Below are positions 7,101 through 17,438 of a stretch of 64,000 nt of DNA, piece by piece. Below the pieces are notes generated by a model that saw nothing but the letters and a program-made list of their open reading frames with translations, had not been told where the DNA came from and searched no databases. The DNA is from Bryobacterales bacterium (GTDB lineage Bacteria; Acidobacteriota; Terriglobia; Bryobacterales; Bryobacteraceae), in contig CANFEY010000015.1 of assembly GCA_947446025.1 (NCBI GenBank), positions 1 through 64,000 of the forward strand. Direction: 5' to 3'. The position numbers and the translations under genes were made by a program. Positions within the stretch are counted from its first letter, which is position 1. Each line of letters starts with the position of its first letter.

Positions 7101-10100
7101 ATGCAGTCCCCTCTCACAAAGCAAGGCTTATACGACCCCCGGTTCGAGCACGATAACTGCGGCATGGGATTTATCGTCAACTTGGACGGTTCAAAGACCC
7201 ACGACGTGATCAAAAAGGGTATGGAGATCCTGATCAATCTGACGCACCGCGGGGCATGCGGCTGCGATCCGGAGACGGGTGACGGGGCGGGCATCCTGAT
7301 TGAGATCCCGCACGACTTCTTTGCGAAGGAGTGCACCAAGCTGGGGTTCAGCTTGCCGGAAGCGGGACAGTACGGTGTGGGCATGGTGTTCCTGCCTGTG
7401 GAACCGAAGCAGATGCTGGTGTGCCAGGGGATTGTGGAGCGGGTTGCGTCGGAAGAGGGGCTGCATGTTCTCGGATGGCGGGATACGCCGGTGGATGCGA
7501 ACGCGATTGGGCGGCATGCTCGGGCGTCGCAACCGTATATTGAGCAGGTGTTCATCCGTGCAGCGGCGGGGATGACGCAGGACGAGTTTGAGCGCAAGTT
7601 GTACGTGGTGCGGCGGCGGGCGGAGACGGAGATTTCGGAGACCGAGCTGCGGGAGAAGGAATTTTTCTATATTCCGTCGTTGTCTTCGCGCACCATCATT
7701 TATAAGGGGCTGTTGCTGGCTCCGCAGATTTCGCAGTTCTACAAGGAACTGAAAGATACCGATACGCGCAGCTCGATCTGCATGGTCCACCAGCGGTTTT
7801 CGACGAACACGTTCCCGACGTGGCCGCTGGCGCATCCGTATCGTTATGTGTGCCACAACGGCGAGATCAATACGGTGCGCGGCAACGTGAACTGGATGAA
7901 CGCGCGGCAGAGCGTGTTGCGGTCTGAGCTGTTCGGCGCGGACCTGGTGAAGACGTTTCCGGTGATTCGTCCGGGGTTGAGTGATACCGGCTCGCTGGAC
8001 AACGCGGTGGAGATGTTGACCATGGCAGGCCGCGAGTTGCCGCACGTGATGGCGATGCTGATCCCGGAAGCTTGGGACGCCGATACGACGATGCTGCCCG
8101 AGAAGCGGGCGTTCTACGAATATCACGCGACGCTGATGGAGCCGTGGGATGGTCCCGCGGCGGTGGCGTTCACGGATGGCAAGTGGTTGGGCGCGACGCT
8201 GGACCGCAACGGTCTGCGGCCGGCGCGTTACGTGGTGACCAAGGATCAGCAGATGATCATGGCTTCGGAAACCGGCGTGTTGCCGGTGAAGGCGGAGAAC
8301 ATCGCCTATCGCGGCCGGCTGCAACCGGGCAAGATGCTGCTGGTGAACCTGCAAGAGCACCGCATTGTGCCGGATGAAGAAATCAAGGCGATGCTTTCTT
8401 CGCGGCAGCCTTACGCCGAGTGGCTGAGGGAGAACCAGATCACACTCGATTCCCTGCCCGAGCCGGCGCGCGTGCATGGCTTCGACCAGGACAGCCTGCT
8501 GATGCGGCAGCGCGCCTTCGGGTATAGCGAAGAAGAGCTGAAGATGATTCTGACTCCGATGGCGGAGGACGGCATGGAGCCGGTGGGGTCGATGGGTACG
8601 GACACCCCGCTGGCGTGCTTGTCGAACAGGCCACAGTCGTTGTTCAACTACTTCAAGCAGATGTTTGCGCAGGTGACTAATCCGCCGATCGATCCGATCC
8701 GCGAAGAGCTGGTGATGTCACTGACCAGCTACATCGGCACGGAGCGCAACATTTTCGACGAGACGGCGAAGCAGTGCCACCTGCTGAAGTTGGCGCATCC
8801 CATCCTGACGAATTACGATTTGGAAAAGCTGCGGCGCGTGAGCCAGGGTGACTTTCTGGCGACGACATTGCGTGCGATGTATCCGGTGGCAGACGGCGGG
8901 GCCGGGCTGGCGCGGTCACTGGAAGGCCTGTGCAAGCGCGCGGCCTTGGCGGTGGACGATGGCTACAACGTGGTCATTCTGTCTGACCGCGGCATCGACC
9001 CGGAGCTGGCTCCGATTCCCAGCCTGCTGGCGCTGAGCGCGGTTCACAACTACCTGGTGCGGGAGCAGAAGCGCACGCAGGTGGCGCTGATCATTGAATC
9101 CGGTGAACCTCGAGAGGTTCACCACTTCGCGGTGCTGATCGGGTATGGCGCGAGCGCGGTGAATCCGTATCTGGCGATTGAAACGCTGGAGGACATGGTC
9201 AACAAGGGCCGCCTCAAGGTGGACTTCCCGCACGCGCTGAAGAACTTCAAGAAGTCGATTAATAAGGGACTGCTCAAAGTCTTCTCAAAGATGGGCATTT
9301 CCACGTTGCAGAGTTACCGCGGCGCGCAGATTTTCGAGGCCATTGGGCTGGATGATTCCTTGATTGAGCAGTTCTTCACCGGCACGGCGTCGCGCATCAG
9401 CGGCGTGGGGCTGGACGTGCTGGCGAAGGAAGCTTCGATGAAACACGCGCACGCCTTTGAGCCGGCCACCGAATCCTACACCGAACTCAAGCCCGGCGGC
9501 ACGTATCATTACCGCGTGGGAGGCGAGTTCCACATCGTCAATCCGCAGACGGTTTCGAAGTTGCAGCATGCGGTGCGCAATGAGCAGCATGAGACGTTCA
9601 AAGAATTCACGGACATGATCGACCAACAGTCGAAAGAACTGGCGACGCTGCGCGGGTTGATGCAATTCAAGGAAAGCTCAAAGCCGGTGAAGCTTGAAGA
9701 AGTGGAACCGGCCAGCGAGATTGTGAAGCGGTTCGCTACGGGCGCGATGTCGTTCGGGTCGATTAGCAAGGAAGCGCACGAGACGCTGGCGATCGCGATG
9801 AACCGCATGGGCGGGCGTTCGAACACAGGCGAAGGCGGCGAGGATGCGGCTCGCTTTACGGCGGACCCCAATGGGGACTTGCGGCGCAGCTCCGTCAAGC
9901 AGGTGGCCAGCGGACGCTTCGGCGTGACCGCGCATTACCTGGTCAACGCGGATGAGTTGCAGATTAAGATCGCGCAGGGGGCGAAGCCCGGTGAGGGCGG
10001 TCAGTTGCCGGGGCACAAGGTGGATGAGGTGATTGCGCGGGTGCGTTATTCGGTTCCGGGAGTGGGTCTGATTTCCCCGCCCCCGCATCACGATATCTAC

Positions 10101-11618
10101 TCCATCGAGGATCTGGCGCAGCTGATTTACGATCTGAAGAACGCGAACCCTCGGGCGCGGGTGTCGGTGAAGCTTGTGGCCGAGGCGGGCGTTGGTACGG
10201 TGGCCGCGGGTGTCGCAAAGGCGCATGCTGACGTGATTCTGATCAGCGGCTATGACGGCGGCACGGGCGCTTCGCCGCTCACGTCGCTGAAGCATGCGGG
10301 CGGGCCGTGGGAACTTGGACTCGCTGAGACGCAGCAGACACTGGTGATGAACGACCTGCGCAGCCGCGTCATCCTGCAAACCGACGGCAAGCTGCAAACT
10401 GGACGCGACGTGGCTATCGCCGCGCTGCTGGGAGCCGAGGAATTCGGCTTCTCCACCGCGCCTCTGGTCGCCTTGGGCTGTATCATGATGCGCAAGTGCC
10501 ACCTGAATACCTGCCCGGTGGGCATCGCCACGCAGGATCCGGTGCTGCGCGCGAAATTCAACGGCAAGCCGGAACACGTCATCCAATACTTCTTCTTTGT
10601 GGCCGAGCAACTGCGCGAGATCATGGCGAAGCTCGGGTTCCGCAAGGTGGATGACATGGTGGGCCGGTCAGACAAGCTGGAAATGAAGGCGGGCGTGGAG
10701 CATTGGAAGGCTCGCGGCCTGGACTTCTCGCAACTGCTGCATCATCCGCAGGTGCCTGGGAGCGTGGGCAAGCGCTGCATGATCGCGCAGGACCATGGAC
10801 TGGAAGCGGCGCTCGACGCCAAGATGATCGACCACGCCAAACCGGCACTCGAAGACAAGACTCCGGTGGAGTTTGTGTTGCCCATCCGCAACGTGGACCG
10901 CACGGTGGGCGCAATGCTCTCGGGCGAGATCGCGCGCAAGTATGGTGCTGAGGGACTCGATCCGGGGACGATTCATTTCCGTTTCAACGGGTCCGCTGGA
11001 CAGAGTTTCGGTGCGTTTTTGGCTCGCGGCGTGACGTTGGAGCTGGAAGGCGACGCAAACGATTACGTGGGCAAGGGTCTTTCGGGCGGCAAGGTGGTGG
11101 TGTATCCTCCGCGCGAGTCGACCTTCAAGCCGGACCAGAACATTCTCGTCGGCAACGTGGTGCTGTACGGGGCCACGTCGGGCGAGGCGTTCTTCAATGG
11201 GCGCGCGGGTGAGCGATTTGCGGTCCGCAACTCGGGCGCGACGGCGGTGGTCGAAGGCGTGGGCGACCACGGCTGCGAGTACATGACCAAGGGCCTGGTG
11301 ATCTGCCTGAGTGACACGGGGAAGAACTTCGCCGCGGGGATGTCGGGCGGCATCGCGTTTGTGCTCGACGAGACGGGCGAGTTCAGGAAGACGCGCTGCA
11401 ACATGGCGGGCGTGGATCTGGAGAAAGTCGACGACCCGCAGGACATCGAAACGTTGCGCTATTGGATCGCGCGCCATGCCGAGGAAACCGGCAGCGTGCG
11501 CGGCAACTGGATACTGGACAACTTCGAGGCTCTGCTGCCGAAGTTTGTCAAGGTGTTCCCGCACGAATACAAGAGAGTGCTGGGCGTGGCCCGGCAGGAG
11601 GCTTCCAGCCGTGGGTAA
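7101..11618 (+). CDS. gltB: Glutamate synthase, large (alpha) subunit
   Basis: A 1505-residue protein that transfers the amide of glutamine to 2-oxoglutarate, making two glutamates. The N-terminal type II amidotransferase domain uses Cys20 as nucleophile after removal of a 19-residue propeptide (HDNCGMGF), and NGEIN, TRGA-like HRGACG and GDGAG segments are present. The central domain and the FMN-binding synthase domain (about 800-1180) follow, with the [3Fe-4S] cysteines 1127, 1133 and 1138 in [12 protein letters not shown]. The C-terminal GXGXG helix domain covers about 1230-1480. Length and domain order are normal for bacterial NADPH-GOGAT. Its end overlaps the start of gltD by eight bases. 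Confidence 0.98.
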   Translation: MQSPLTKQGLYDPRFEHDNCGMGFIVNLDGSKTHDVIKKGMEILINLTHRGACGCDPETGDGAGILIEIPHDFFAKECTKLGFSLPEAGQYGVGMVFLPVEPKQMLVCQGIVERVASEEGLHVLGWRDTPVDANAIGRHARASQPYIEQVFIRAAAGMTQDEFERKLYVVRRRAETEISETELREKEFFYIPSLSSRTIIYKGLLLAPQISQFYKELKDTDTRSSICMVHQRFSTNTFPTWPLAHPYRYVCHNGEINTVRGNVNWMNARQSVLRSELFGADLVKTFPVIRPGLSDTGSLDNAVEMLTMAGRELPHVMAMLIPEAWDADTTMLPEKRAFYEYHATLMEPWDGPAAVAFTDGKWLGATLDRNGLRPARYVVTKDQQMIMASETGVLPVKAENIAYRGRLQPGKMLLVNLQEHRIVPDEEIKAMLSSRQPYAEWLRENQITLDSLPEPARVHGFDQDSLLMRQRAFGYSEEELKMILTPMAEDGMEPVGSMGTDTPLACLSNRPQSLFNYFKQMFAQVTNPPIDPIREELVMSLTSYIGTERNIFDETAKQCHLLKLAHPILTNYDLEKLRRVSQGDFLATTLRAMYPVADGGAGLARSLEGLCKRAALAVDDGYNVVILSDRGIDPELAPIPSLLALSAVHNYLVREQKRTQVALIIESGEPREVHHFAVLIGYGASAVNPYLAIETLEDMVNKGRLKVDFPHALKNFKKSINKGLLKVFSKMGISTLQSYRGAQIFEAIGLDDSLIEQFFTGTASRISGVGLDVLAKEASMKHAHAFEPATESYTELKPGGTYHYRVGGEFHIVNPQTVSKLQHAVRNEQHETFKEFTDMIDQQSKELATLRGLMQFKESSKPVKLEEVEPASEIVKRFATGAMSFGSISKEAHETLAIAMNRMGGRSNTGEGGEDAARFTADPNGDLRRSSVKQVASGRFGVTAHYLVNADELQIKIAQGAKPGEGGQLPGHKVDEVIARVRYSVPGVGLISPPPHHDIYSIEDLAQLIYDLKNANPRARVSVKLVAEAGVGTVAAGVAKAHADVILISGYDGGTGASPLTSLKHAGGPWELGLAETQQTLVMNDLRSRVILQTDGKLQTGRDVAIAALLGAEEFGFSTAPLVALGCIMMRKCHLNTCPVGIATQDPVLRAKFNGKPEHVIQYFFFVAEQLREIMAKLGFRKVDDMVGRSDKLEMKAGVEHWKARGLDFSQLLHHPQVPGSVGKRCMIAQDHGLEAALDAKMIDHAKPALEDKTPVEFVLPIRNVDRTVGAMLSGEIARKYGAEGLDPGTIHFRFNGSAGQSFGAFLARGVTLELEGDANDYVGKGLSGGKVVVYPPRESTFKPDQNILVGNVVLYGATSGEAFFNGRAGERFAVRNSGATAVVEGVGDHGCEYMTKGLVICLSDTGKNFAAGMSGGIAFVLDETGEFRKTRCNMAGVDLEKVDDPQDIETLRYWIARHAEETGSVRGNWILDNFEALLPKFVKVFPHEYKRVLGVARQEASSRG

Positions 11619-13002
11619 GCACACAGGATTTATTGAGTATCAGCGCGAAGTGCCGCAGAGGCGCGATGTAGCGGAGCGCGTTCAGGACTGGTTTGAGATC
11701 TACAAGCCGTTCCCGGCGGAGAGCGTCCGCACGCAAGGCGCGCGCTGCATGGATTGCGGCGTGCCGTTCTGCCACACCGGCTGCCCGCTCAACAACATCA
11801 TTCCCGATTGGAATGATCTGGTGTACCGGGACCGCTGGCGCGATGCGATCCGCGTGTTGCATGCGACGAATAATTTCCCGGAGTTCACGGGGCGCATCTG
11901 TCCGGCTCCGTGCGAAGCGGCGTGTGTACTGGGGATCAATGAGCCTCCGGTGACGATCAAGGTGATTGAGCGCAGCATCATCGATCACGCGTGGGAGCAG
12001 GGCTGGATCTTGCCGGAGCCGCCGCTGGTGAAGAGTGGTAAGAGCGTGGCGGTGGTGGGCTCGGGTCCGGCGGGCATGGCGGCGGCGCAGCAGCTTGCGC
12101 GTGCGGGTCATGCGGTGACGCTGTATGAGAAGGCGGACCGGATCGGCGGGCTGCTGCGTTACGGCATCCCGGATTTCAAGATGGAGAAGCAAGGCATCGA
12201 CCGCCGTGTGGAGCAGATGGCGGCGGAGGGCGTGGATTTCGTTACTAATTTTGCGGTGACGGACCTTGATACGCTGCGCAAGGAGTATCACGCCGTGGTG
12301 CTGGCGATGGGTGCGGAGGCTCCGCGCGATATTCCGATTCCGGGGCGCGAGTTGAAGGGCGTTCACTACGCCATGGATTACCTCACGCAGCAGAACAAGC
12401 GGGTGGCGGGCGATGGGGAAACCGGTGAGCCGATTCTGGCCACCGGCAAACACGTCATCATCATCGGCGGCGGCGACACGGGCGCGGATTGCCTGGGCAC
12501 GGCGCATCGTCACAAGTGCGCCAGTGTGCATCAGTTCGAGATCATGCCGATTCCTCCGGCGGAGCGTTCGCCGTCGACGCCATGGCCGCTGTGGCCGCTG
12601 CAACTGCGCACCGAAAGCGCGCACGAAGAAGGCGGCCAGCGGGAGTTCGCGGTCAACACGACGCACTTTGAAGGCGACGCGCAGGGCAACGTGAAGAAGC
12701 TGCACGCGGTACGCGTGGGTCCGGCACCGAAGTTCGAGAAGGTGAAGGGCAGTGAGTTCACGCTGGACGCGGATTTGGTTCTTCTGGCCATGGGTTTCAC
12801 GGGTCCGGTGCAGGCCGGGTTTGTGCAGAAGTCCGGGTTGGCGCTGACCTCGCGCGGCAATATTGAGACGGACAATTACCAAACGTCGATTCCGGGTGTG
12901 TTCGCGGCGGGGGATGCCCGGCGGGGGCAATCGCTGGTGGTGTGGGCGATTGCGGAGGGCCGGCAGGCGGCCGCGGCGGTCGATGAGTACTTGCGGGGGT
13001 AG
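11611..13002 (+). CDS. gltD: Glutamate synthase, small (beta) subunit
   Basis: A 463-residue FAD/NAD(P)H oxidoreductase that supplies electrons to GltB. Two N-terminal cysteine groups for iron-sulfur clusters are visible (C46, C49, C54, C58 in [13 protein letters not shown] and C97, C101, C105 in CPAPCEAAC). An FAD-binding GSGPAG motif lies near residue 150 and an NADPH-binding GGGDTG near 286; the C-terminal ATG motif region ends [13 protein letters not shown]. The frame is open upstream inside gltB, but GTG 11611, followed by [10 protein letters not shown], matches the family N-terminus and overlaps the gltB stop, indicating translational coupling. Confidence 0.97.
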   Translation: MGKHTGFIEYQREVPQRRDVAERVQDWFEIYKPFPAESVRTQGARCMDCGVPFCHTGCPLNNIIPDWNDLVYRDRWRDAIRVLHATNNFPEFTGRICPAPCEAACVLGINEPPVTIKVIERSIIDHAWEQGWILPEPPLVKSGKSVAVVGSGPAGMAAAQQLARAGHAVTLYEKADRIGGLLRYGIPDFKMEKQGIDRRVEQMAAEGVDFVTNFAVTDLDTLRKEYHAVVLAMGAEAPRDIPIPGRELKGVHYAMDYLTQQNKRVAGDGETGEPILATGKHVIIIGGGDTGADCLGTAHRHKCASVHQFEIMPIPPAERSPSTPWPLWPLQLRTESAHEEGGQREFAVNTTHFEGDAQGNVKKLHAVRVGPAPKFEKVKGSEFTLDADLVLLAMGFTGPVQAGFVQKSGLALTSRGNIETDNYQTSIPGVFAAGDARRGQSLVVWAIAEGRQAAAAVDEYLRG

Positions 13003-13089
13003 GGGATGCTTCGGGTAAGACCGGAGAACGGAACAAAAAACTCCGCGATCCGTTATCCCTGCATGTACGGCGAGACCAAACTTTCCCCC

Positions 13090-13305
13090 ATGGACTGCCC
13101 AGCCTGCGAGATGATCTCACCGGGGACGGCAAACCGCTGCGATTGTGGCTGCGATTTCGTGACTGGGGAACGGGATGTGCGGCAATTCTTGCTTGTCGAG
13201 CATCGACAGCACTGGGCTGTAGAGATGATTGAACCCGGGTGTATTGAAGTTGCTTGGGAGTTCGCTGGGGCAACTCTGGGACTGATCCTGCATGGGTTGT
13301 TCTAG
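13090..13305 (+). CDS. Small zinc-ribbon protein
   Basis: A 71-residue protein beginning MDCPACEMISPGTANRCDCG: paired CxxC and CDCGC groups form a predicted zinc ribbon like those at the N-terminus of many small uncharacterised proteins. The rest (about 30-71) is a mixed segment without recognisable motif, ending hydrophobic. The frame is open back to ATG 13006, four bases after gltD, and to ATG 13063; I prefer 13090 because the ribbon usually starts at the first residues, but no good ribosome site precedes it. A start at 13006 would make it a coupled third gene of the gltBD unit. Function unknown. Confidence 0.4.
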   Translation: MDCPACEMISPGTANRCDCGCDFVTGERDVRQFLLVEHRQHWAVEMIEPGCIEVAWEFAGATLGLILHGLF

Positions 13306-13307
13306 GT

Positions 13308-13326
13308 CGCAGGTCGGGGACCTGCG
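13308..13326. repeat. Short stem-loop, REP-like (copy A)
   Basis: CGCAGGT at 13308-13314 pairs with ACCTGCG at 13320-13326 around a five-base loop, directly after the zinc-ribbon stop and followed by CCAC. Related hairpins occur at 26602-26621 and 37198-37214. It may act as a terminator, but there is no T run after it. Confidence 0.5.
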
Positions 13327-13437
13327 CCACAGGCTGCACAAAAAGAGTTGAAACCTACCCCTCGCCCCCTGCGTCCACCATGCGAGGCTTGACCTTCGCC
13401 TGCTTAGGGTGCAGACTGTTAACGGAGAGGGAACTTT

Positions 13438-14448
13438 ATGCGCAGCAACATGTTAGCTCTGATGGCAGCGCTGGCGGTTTCGGCCGGGGCACAGGACATT
13501 GTTTCGGCTCGCGCGGGGCTGATCCATTATATGGAGGGCACCGTCCTGATCAACGGCGAGGTGCTGCAGGATCATGGGGACACCTTCCAGAGCATGAAAC
13601 AGGGCGAAACGCTTTCCACGCAACGCGGTCGCGCGGAGGTGCTGCTGAATGCGGGCACGTATCTGCGCATCGGCGAGGCGAGTTCGTTCAAGCTGGACGT
13701 GGCGGATCTGGACAACACCAAACTCACCGTGCTTTCCGGCACCGTGCTGGTGGAGGTGGGGGACCTTCCCAAGGACACCTCAGCGACGCTGGATTTGCTG
13801 GGGTCGACCGTGGCGCTGAAGAAGCGCGGGCTGTACGAGTTCTCGGCGGACGCTCCGGGCCGGGTTCGCGTTTATGACGGCGAAATCGCGCTGACGGCGT
13901 CCGGGGCTACACCGGTGAAGGTGGGCAAGGGCCGGCAGCTGGCGTTCAACGGATTCGCGGCGGGGGCGGTAAAGTTCGATGAGAAGGAAACCAGCGAGTT
14001 GTACAACTGGGGTTCGCGCCGGGCGATCTACATTGCGCAGGCGAACCAGTCTCTCGCGCGCACCGTGTACGCAGACGCCCGCAGCCAGGGCACCATGCGT
14101 TCCGGCTTTGGGTATACCGCGTTGGGCGGGTATCGGGGCGTGTGGGTGTTCAATCCGTTCTTCGGCATGTACACGTTTCTGCCTTTGAATGGATACGGGT
14201 ACAGCCCGTACGGCTTTATGCTCTATAGTCCGCAGACGGTGTACGTGCAGCAGCAGTCGCGTCCGGACTCGAGCGGCTTTGATGCTTCGACAGGTTCGAT
14301 GCAACGGTCGGCGGTGGATTCTTCGGCGTACTCGAATTCTTCGGCTGTCAGCAGTTCCGCGGGAGCTGTGGCTGTGCCTGCGGCAACCGCGCCAGCGGTC
14401 TCCACGCCGAACACCGGCGGTGGCGGCGAAGAAGGCCGCCGGCGCTAA
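13438..14448 (+). CDS. Secreted FecR-domain protein
   Basis: A 336-residue exported protein. A signal peptide (about 1-18, ending AGAQ) precedes a FecR-like beta domain (about 20-165), with repeats such as GTVLINGEVL, GRAEVLLNAGTYLRIGE and TVLSGTVLVEVGD. Residues 175-270 are aromatic and glycine-rich (for example GGYRGVWVFNPFFGMYTFLP), and the last 60 residues are serine/alanine/threonine-rich and probably disordered. Such proteins are plentiful in Acidobacteria; unlike true FecR there is no transmembrane anti-sigma part, so an envelope or surface role is more likely than iron signalling. ATG 13438 has a good GGAGAGG ribosome site. Confidence 0.75.
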   Translation: MRSNMLALMAALAVSAGAQDIVSARAGLIHYMEGTVLINGEVLQDHGDTFQSMKQGETLSTQRGRAEVLLNAGTYLRIGEASSFKLDVADLDNTKLTVLSGTVLVEVGDLPKDTSATLDLLGSTVALKKRGLYEFSADAPGRVRVYDGEIALTASGATPVKVGKGRQLAFNGFAAGAVKFDEKETSELYNWGSRRAIYIAQANQSLARTVYADARSQGTMRSGFGYTALGGYRGVWVFNPFFGMYTFLPLNGYGYSPYGFMLYSPQTVYVQQQSRPDSSGFDASTGSMQRSAVDSSAYSNSSAVSSSAGAVAVPAATAPAVSTPNTGGGGEEGRRR

Positions 14449-14996
14449 CGCGCCAGTCCGAGCGCGGTGCGCATCTCCAATATCAGCCGCATGACGTGTC
14501 TCTCGATTTGGTCCGCAACCGCTTCGTAGACCTCTTCGGATAGGCCGATGGGGTCGCGCACTTTCCATTCCACGATGGGTCCGGACATTTTCGGCAGCGC
14601 AAAGCCGCTCATGTTCACGATGAGGTCGAAGGGGTCGCGGGCCAGCAGTTCCACGCCTTTGGGAAACTGACCTTCCAGCACCACGCCGCGCGCGAGCATG
14701 GTGCGATGCGTGTCATCCTGGACGATGCTGGCCGGACTTAAGCCCGCGCTTTGCGCCGCAATGCAATCGTTGCCGTACTTGCGCGCGAAGCCTTCGGCCA
14801 TCTGGCTGCGGCAGGAATTCCCGATGCACACAAAGAGCACGCGTTTCTTGCCTGCCACGGGCTTGGATGGAGGCAGATGATGATAGAGCATGGTTCCGGA
14901 GGGCGGCGCTCCGGGTACGGCAGTTGCTCCCGGGCGGGCACGCAACCGCGAACTGCCCCGCATGCTCGGTCTTCCGCCTCGGATTCCCTCGCTCAT
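14445..14996 (-). CDS. Low-molecular-weight phosphatase / ArsC-like protein
   Basis: A 183-residue protein whose core (from about residue 50) carries the phosphotyrosine phosphatase loop CIGNSCRSQMAE, with the nucleophilic cysteine, and a DPFDLIVNMSG segment. The family includes tyrosine phosphatases and thioredoxin-coupled arsenate reductases. The later part (PIVEWKVRDPIG) resembles the arsenate-reductase subgroup, but the extra N-terminal 45 residues and coupling to a sugar epimerase leave a phosphatase role in polysaccharide control possible. ATG 14996 overlaps the epimerase stop (ATGA); an internal ATG before LYHHLPPSK would give a standard length. It converges with, and overlaps by four bases, the FecR gene. 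Confidence 0.75.
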   Translation of the reverse strand: MSEGIRGGRPSMRGSSRLRARPGATAVPGAPPSGTMLYHHLPPSKPVAGKKRVLFVCIGNSCRSQMAEGFARKYGNDCIAAQSAGLSPASIVQDDTHRTMLARGVVLEGQFPKGVELLARDPFDLIVNMSGFALPKMSGPIVEWKVRDPIGLSEEVYEAVADQIERHVMRLILEMRTALGLAR

Positions 14997-15964
14997 GGTG
15001 TATTGGCCGTCTGGCCGCGATACCACTCTAGCGTACGCTTCAGGCCGTCTTCAATGGAAACCTGCGGGTCGTGCCCGAGGTAGCGCTTGGCGGCCACGGT
15101 GTCCGCCATGGAAGCGCGCACATCGCCGGCGCGGGGTTCGCCGTAGGTGGCAGGAAGCTCCACACCTTCCATGCGCTGCAGCAGCGCCCAGATTTCGTTC
15201 AGGGTGTAACAGCCGCCGTTGCCGCCGTTGTACATTTTGCCGGAGACACCGGTGGCTTGCGAAGCTTTCCAGCACAGCTCGGCCACGTCTTCGACGTAGG
15301 TAAAGTCGCGGGACTGCTCGCCATCGCCAAAGATCTGGGGGCGGGTGCCTGCCAACAGGTGACGCATGAACAGACTCAGCACGCCGGAATAGGCGCTGGA
15401 TGGGTCTTGCCTGGGACCGTACACGTTGAAGAAGCGCAACGCGACGGTCTCAAGGCCGTAGCATTTGGAGAACGCCGCGGCGTACTGTTCGCCGACCAGC
15501 TTTTGGACCGCGTAGGGCGACAATGGCTGGGGCAGCATGCCTTCGGACTTGGGCAGCACTTCGGTGTCTCCGTAGGCTGACGACGATGCCGCGTAAACCA
15601 CGCGCCGTACTTTGGCCAGCTGCGCGGCGCGCAGCACGTTGAAAGTTCCGTCGATGTTGACGGAGTGCGAAGGAATCGGATCGTCAATGGACCGCGGCAC
15701 GGAAGGGATCGCGGCAAGGTGGAACACTGTGTCCGCTCCCGCCATGGCCGGTGCAAGACTGTCCGCGTCGCGGATATCGAGTTTGTGCCACTCCACGTTG
15801 TCGCGCACTTCTTCGAGATTGGCGGCATTGCCTGTGAGCAGATTGTCGATCACCGTGACAGAACCACCGCCTGTCTGGACGCGCTGCAACAGTGTCCGCA
15901 CGAGCGCGGAGCCAATAAATCCGGCACCGCCGGTGACTACATATTTTTTTAGAGAAGAAGCCAT
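14993..15964 (-). CDS. NAD-dependent sugar epimerase/dehydratase
   Basis: A 323-residue extended short-chain dehydrogenase. The NAD-binding TGGAGFIG motif is at about residues 10-17, DNLLTG follows the second strand, HLAAIPSVPRS the fourth, and the catalytic SSSAYG plus YAVQK (YxxxK) are present. Best match is the UDP-glucose 4-epimerase or dTDP-glucose dehydratase-like group that remodels nucleotide sugars for cell-surface polysaccharide. It sits downstream of a glycosyltransferase-methyltransferase fusion and is coupled by ATGA overlap to the phosphatase gene. ATG 15964, with a GATAGGA ribosome site, is preferred over a TTG at 15985. Confidence 0.88.
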   Translation of the reverse strand: MASSLKKYVVTGGAGFIGSALVRTLLQRVQTGGGSVTVIDNLLTGNAANLEEVRDNVEWHKLDIRDADSLAPAMAGADTVFHLAAIPSVPRSIDDPIPSHSVNIDGTFNVLRAAQLAKVRRVVYAASSSAYGDTEVLPKSEGMLPQPLSPYAVQKLVGEQYAAAFSKCYGLETVALRFFNVYGPRQDPSSAYSGVLSLFMRHLLAGTRPQIFGDGEQSRDFTYVEDVAELCWKASQATGVSGKMYNGGNGGCYTLNEIWALLQRMEGVELPATYGEPRAGDVRASMADTVAAKRYLGHDPQVSIEDGLKRTLEWYRGQTANTP

Positions 15965-15998
15965 GGTCCTATCTTTATTCGACAAAAAGAGCCGCTTC

Positions 15999-17420
15999 CT
16001 ATAGAATTTCGCTACGCTTCGAACGCGCCACTACGATCAATGACAACCCATTCCACGGAAGCAGGACGTCGACTCGGCGCCAGAACCACACCGTCTTGTC
16101 CCACAGCTTGAGCAACACCCGGTTCATTTTCTTCTGGCCTAACACTTTTCCGGAAAGCCACCAGGAGAAGGATCCAATCTTGTTGAACGCGCGTTCCTCC
16201 ACCACTTCCAGTCCGGCCGCTTCCATCAGCCCGCGCATTTCGCTGCGGGAAAAGCGCCGCTTCTGGCCCAGCCCCTGATCCAGAGGACCAAACAAGCCCG
16301 GACCCTGCGGCACCAGTACCACCAGGTTGCCGCCCGGTTTCAAACAGGCAGCCAAGTGCGACACAACCGCGGCGGGGTCCCTCACTGTCTCCAAGAGATT
16401 TACGCACAGAGCGCTTTCGAATTGCCCAGCCCAACCCGCGTACCCCGCCCCGTCTTCAGGATTCAGCTCCGCCACCGACACGCTCGGGGTCTTCAGAAAG
16501 CGGTTCCGCAAGGCGTGCAGATAGAGCGCGTCACTTTCCGCGGCGACGTAGTTGAGCTTCTTGCCCATCAGCCGCCCGGACCAATTTCCCAGGCCCGCAC
16601 CGATCTCAAGTACCGTCGCCCCAAGGTGCGGACGCAGCAGGCTGGTTACCCAGTTGACGTACTGCGGCGTGCCAGTGAGGCTATTCAACAATCCGCGGCC
16701 GTAGTCTTCGGTGTAGAGATCATCCACCGCCCAGAAGTACAACACGACTCCCAGAGCCTTCGCGCCGTCTTTCCAGCCGATCTTCTTCCCCTCTTCGTAG
16801 GTGCGCCCGTGGTAGCTGATGGGGACTTCGTATACCCGCAGCTTGCGTTTGGAGACCTTCATGGTAATCTCCGGCTCAAAGCCGAAGCGGTCGCTGCGGA
16901 TGGGAATGCTCTTCAGTAGATCAGTGCGGAACACCTTGTAGCAGGTTTCCATGTCCGTCACGTTCAAGTTGCTGAACATGTTGGAGACAAGGGTTAAAAA
17001 CTTGTTGATCATGGAATGCCAGAACGGCAGCACGCGGGACTGATCGCCGGCCAGATAGCGGGAACCGAAGACGGCGTCGGCGTGGCCGTCCAGCAGGGGC
17101 TTGAGCAGTTTCGGATACTCGGCTGCGTCGTACTCCAAGTCGGCGTCCTGAATCAGGCAGAAATCGCCCACGGCCTCTTGGATGGCGCGGCGGACGGCGG
17201 CCCCTTTGCCTTGGTTGACGTTCTGGCGGAACAGGCGGATTTCAGAATGTTCAGCCGCGATCCGTTCCAGAATCGCGGAAGTGCCGTCGGTGGAATGATC
17301 GTCGACAATCACCAGCTCCCGATCCATGTTCTCGGGAAGCGGTGCGGCCAGCACCATTGCCAAACTCCGCTCTACAACAGTGCGCTCGTTATAGACGGGT
17401 ATCAAGATGGAAAGAAGCAT
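15999..17420 (-). CDS. Glycosyltransferase family 2 fused to SAM methyltransferase
   Basis: A 473-residue two-domain protein. Residues 1-235 are a GT-A glycosyltransferase of the dolichyl/polyprenyl-phosphate mannosyltransferase type: IPVYNER near 7-13, acidic VDD at 39-41, DAD at 92-94, and GFEPEITMKVSKR. There are no membrane helices after it. Residues 255-473 are a class I methyltransferase with motif I LEIGAGLGNW at 271-280 and LKPGGNLVVLVPQ later. The fusion suggests that a polyprenyl-linked or nascent sugar is both transferred and methylated at the membrane. It heads the minus-strand group with the epimerase (34 bases away) and phosphatase, and is divergent from purC with 18 bases between starts. 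Confidence 0.88.
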   Translation of the reverse strand: MLLSILIPVYNERTVVERSLAMVLAAPLPENMDRELVIVDDHSTDGTSAILERIAAEHSEIRLFRQNVNQGKGAAVRRAIQEAVGDFCLIQDADLEYDAAEYPKLLKPLLDGHADAVFGSRYLAGDQSRVLPFWHSMINKFLTLVSNMFSNLNVTDMETCYKVFRTDLLKSIPIRSDRFGFEPEITMKVSKRKLRVYEVPISYHGRTYEEGKKIGWKDGAKALGVVLYFWAVDDLYTEDYGRGLLNSLTGTPQYVNWVTSLLRPHLGATVLEIGAGLGNWSGRLMGKKLNYVAAESDALYLHALRNRFLKTPSVSVAELNPEDGAGYAGWAGQFESALCVNLLETVRDPAAVVSHLAACLKPGGNLVVLVPQGPGLFGPLDQGLGQKRRFSRSEMRGLMEAAGLEVVEERAFNKIGSFSWWLSGKVLGQKKMNRVLLKLWDKTVWFWRRVDVLLPWNGLSLIVVARSKRSEIL

Positions 17421-17438
17421 ACAATCTTTTCAGTATAA

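Noticed and set aside
11311-11610. Longer gltD start inside gltB
   Set aside because: The extra 100 residues are arginine-rich shadow translation; GTG 11611 fits the family start.
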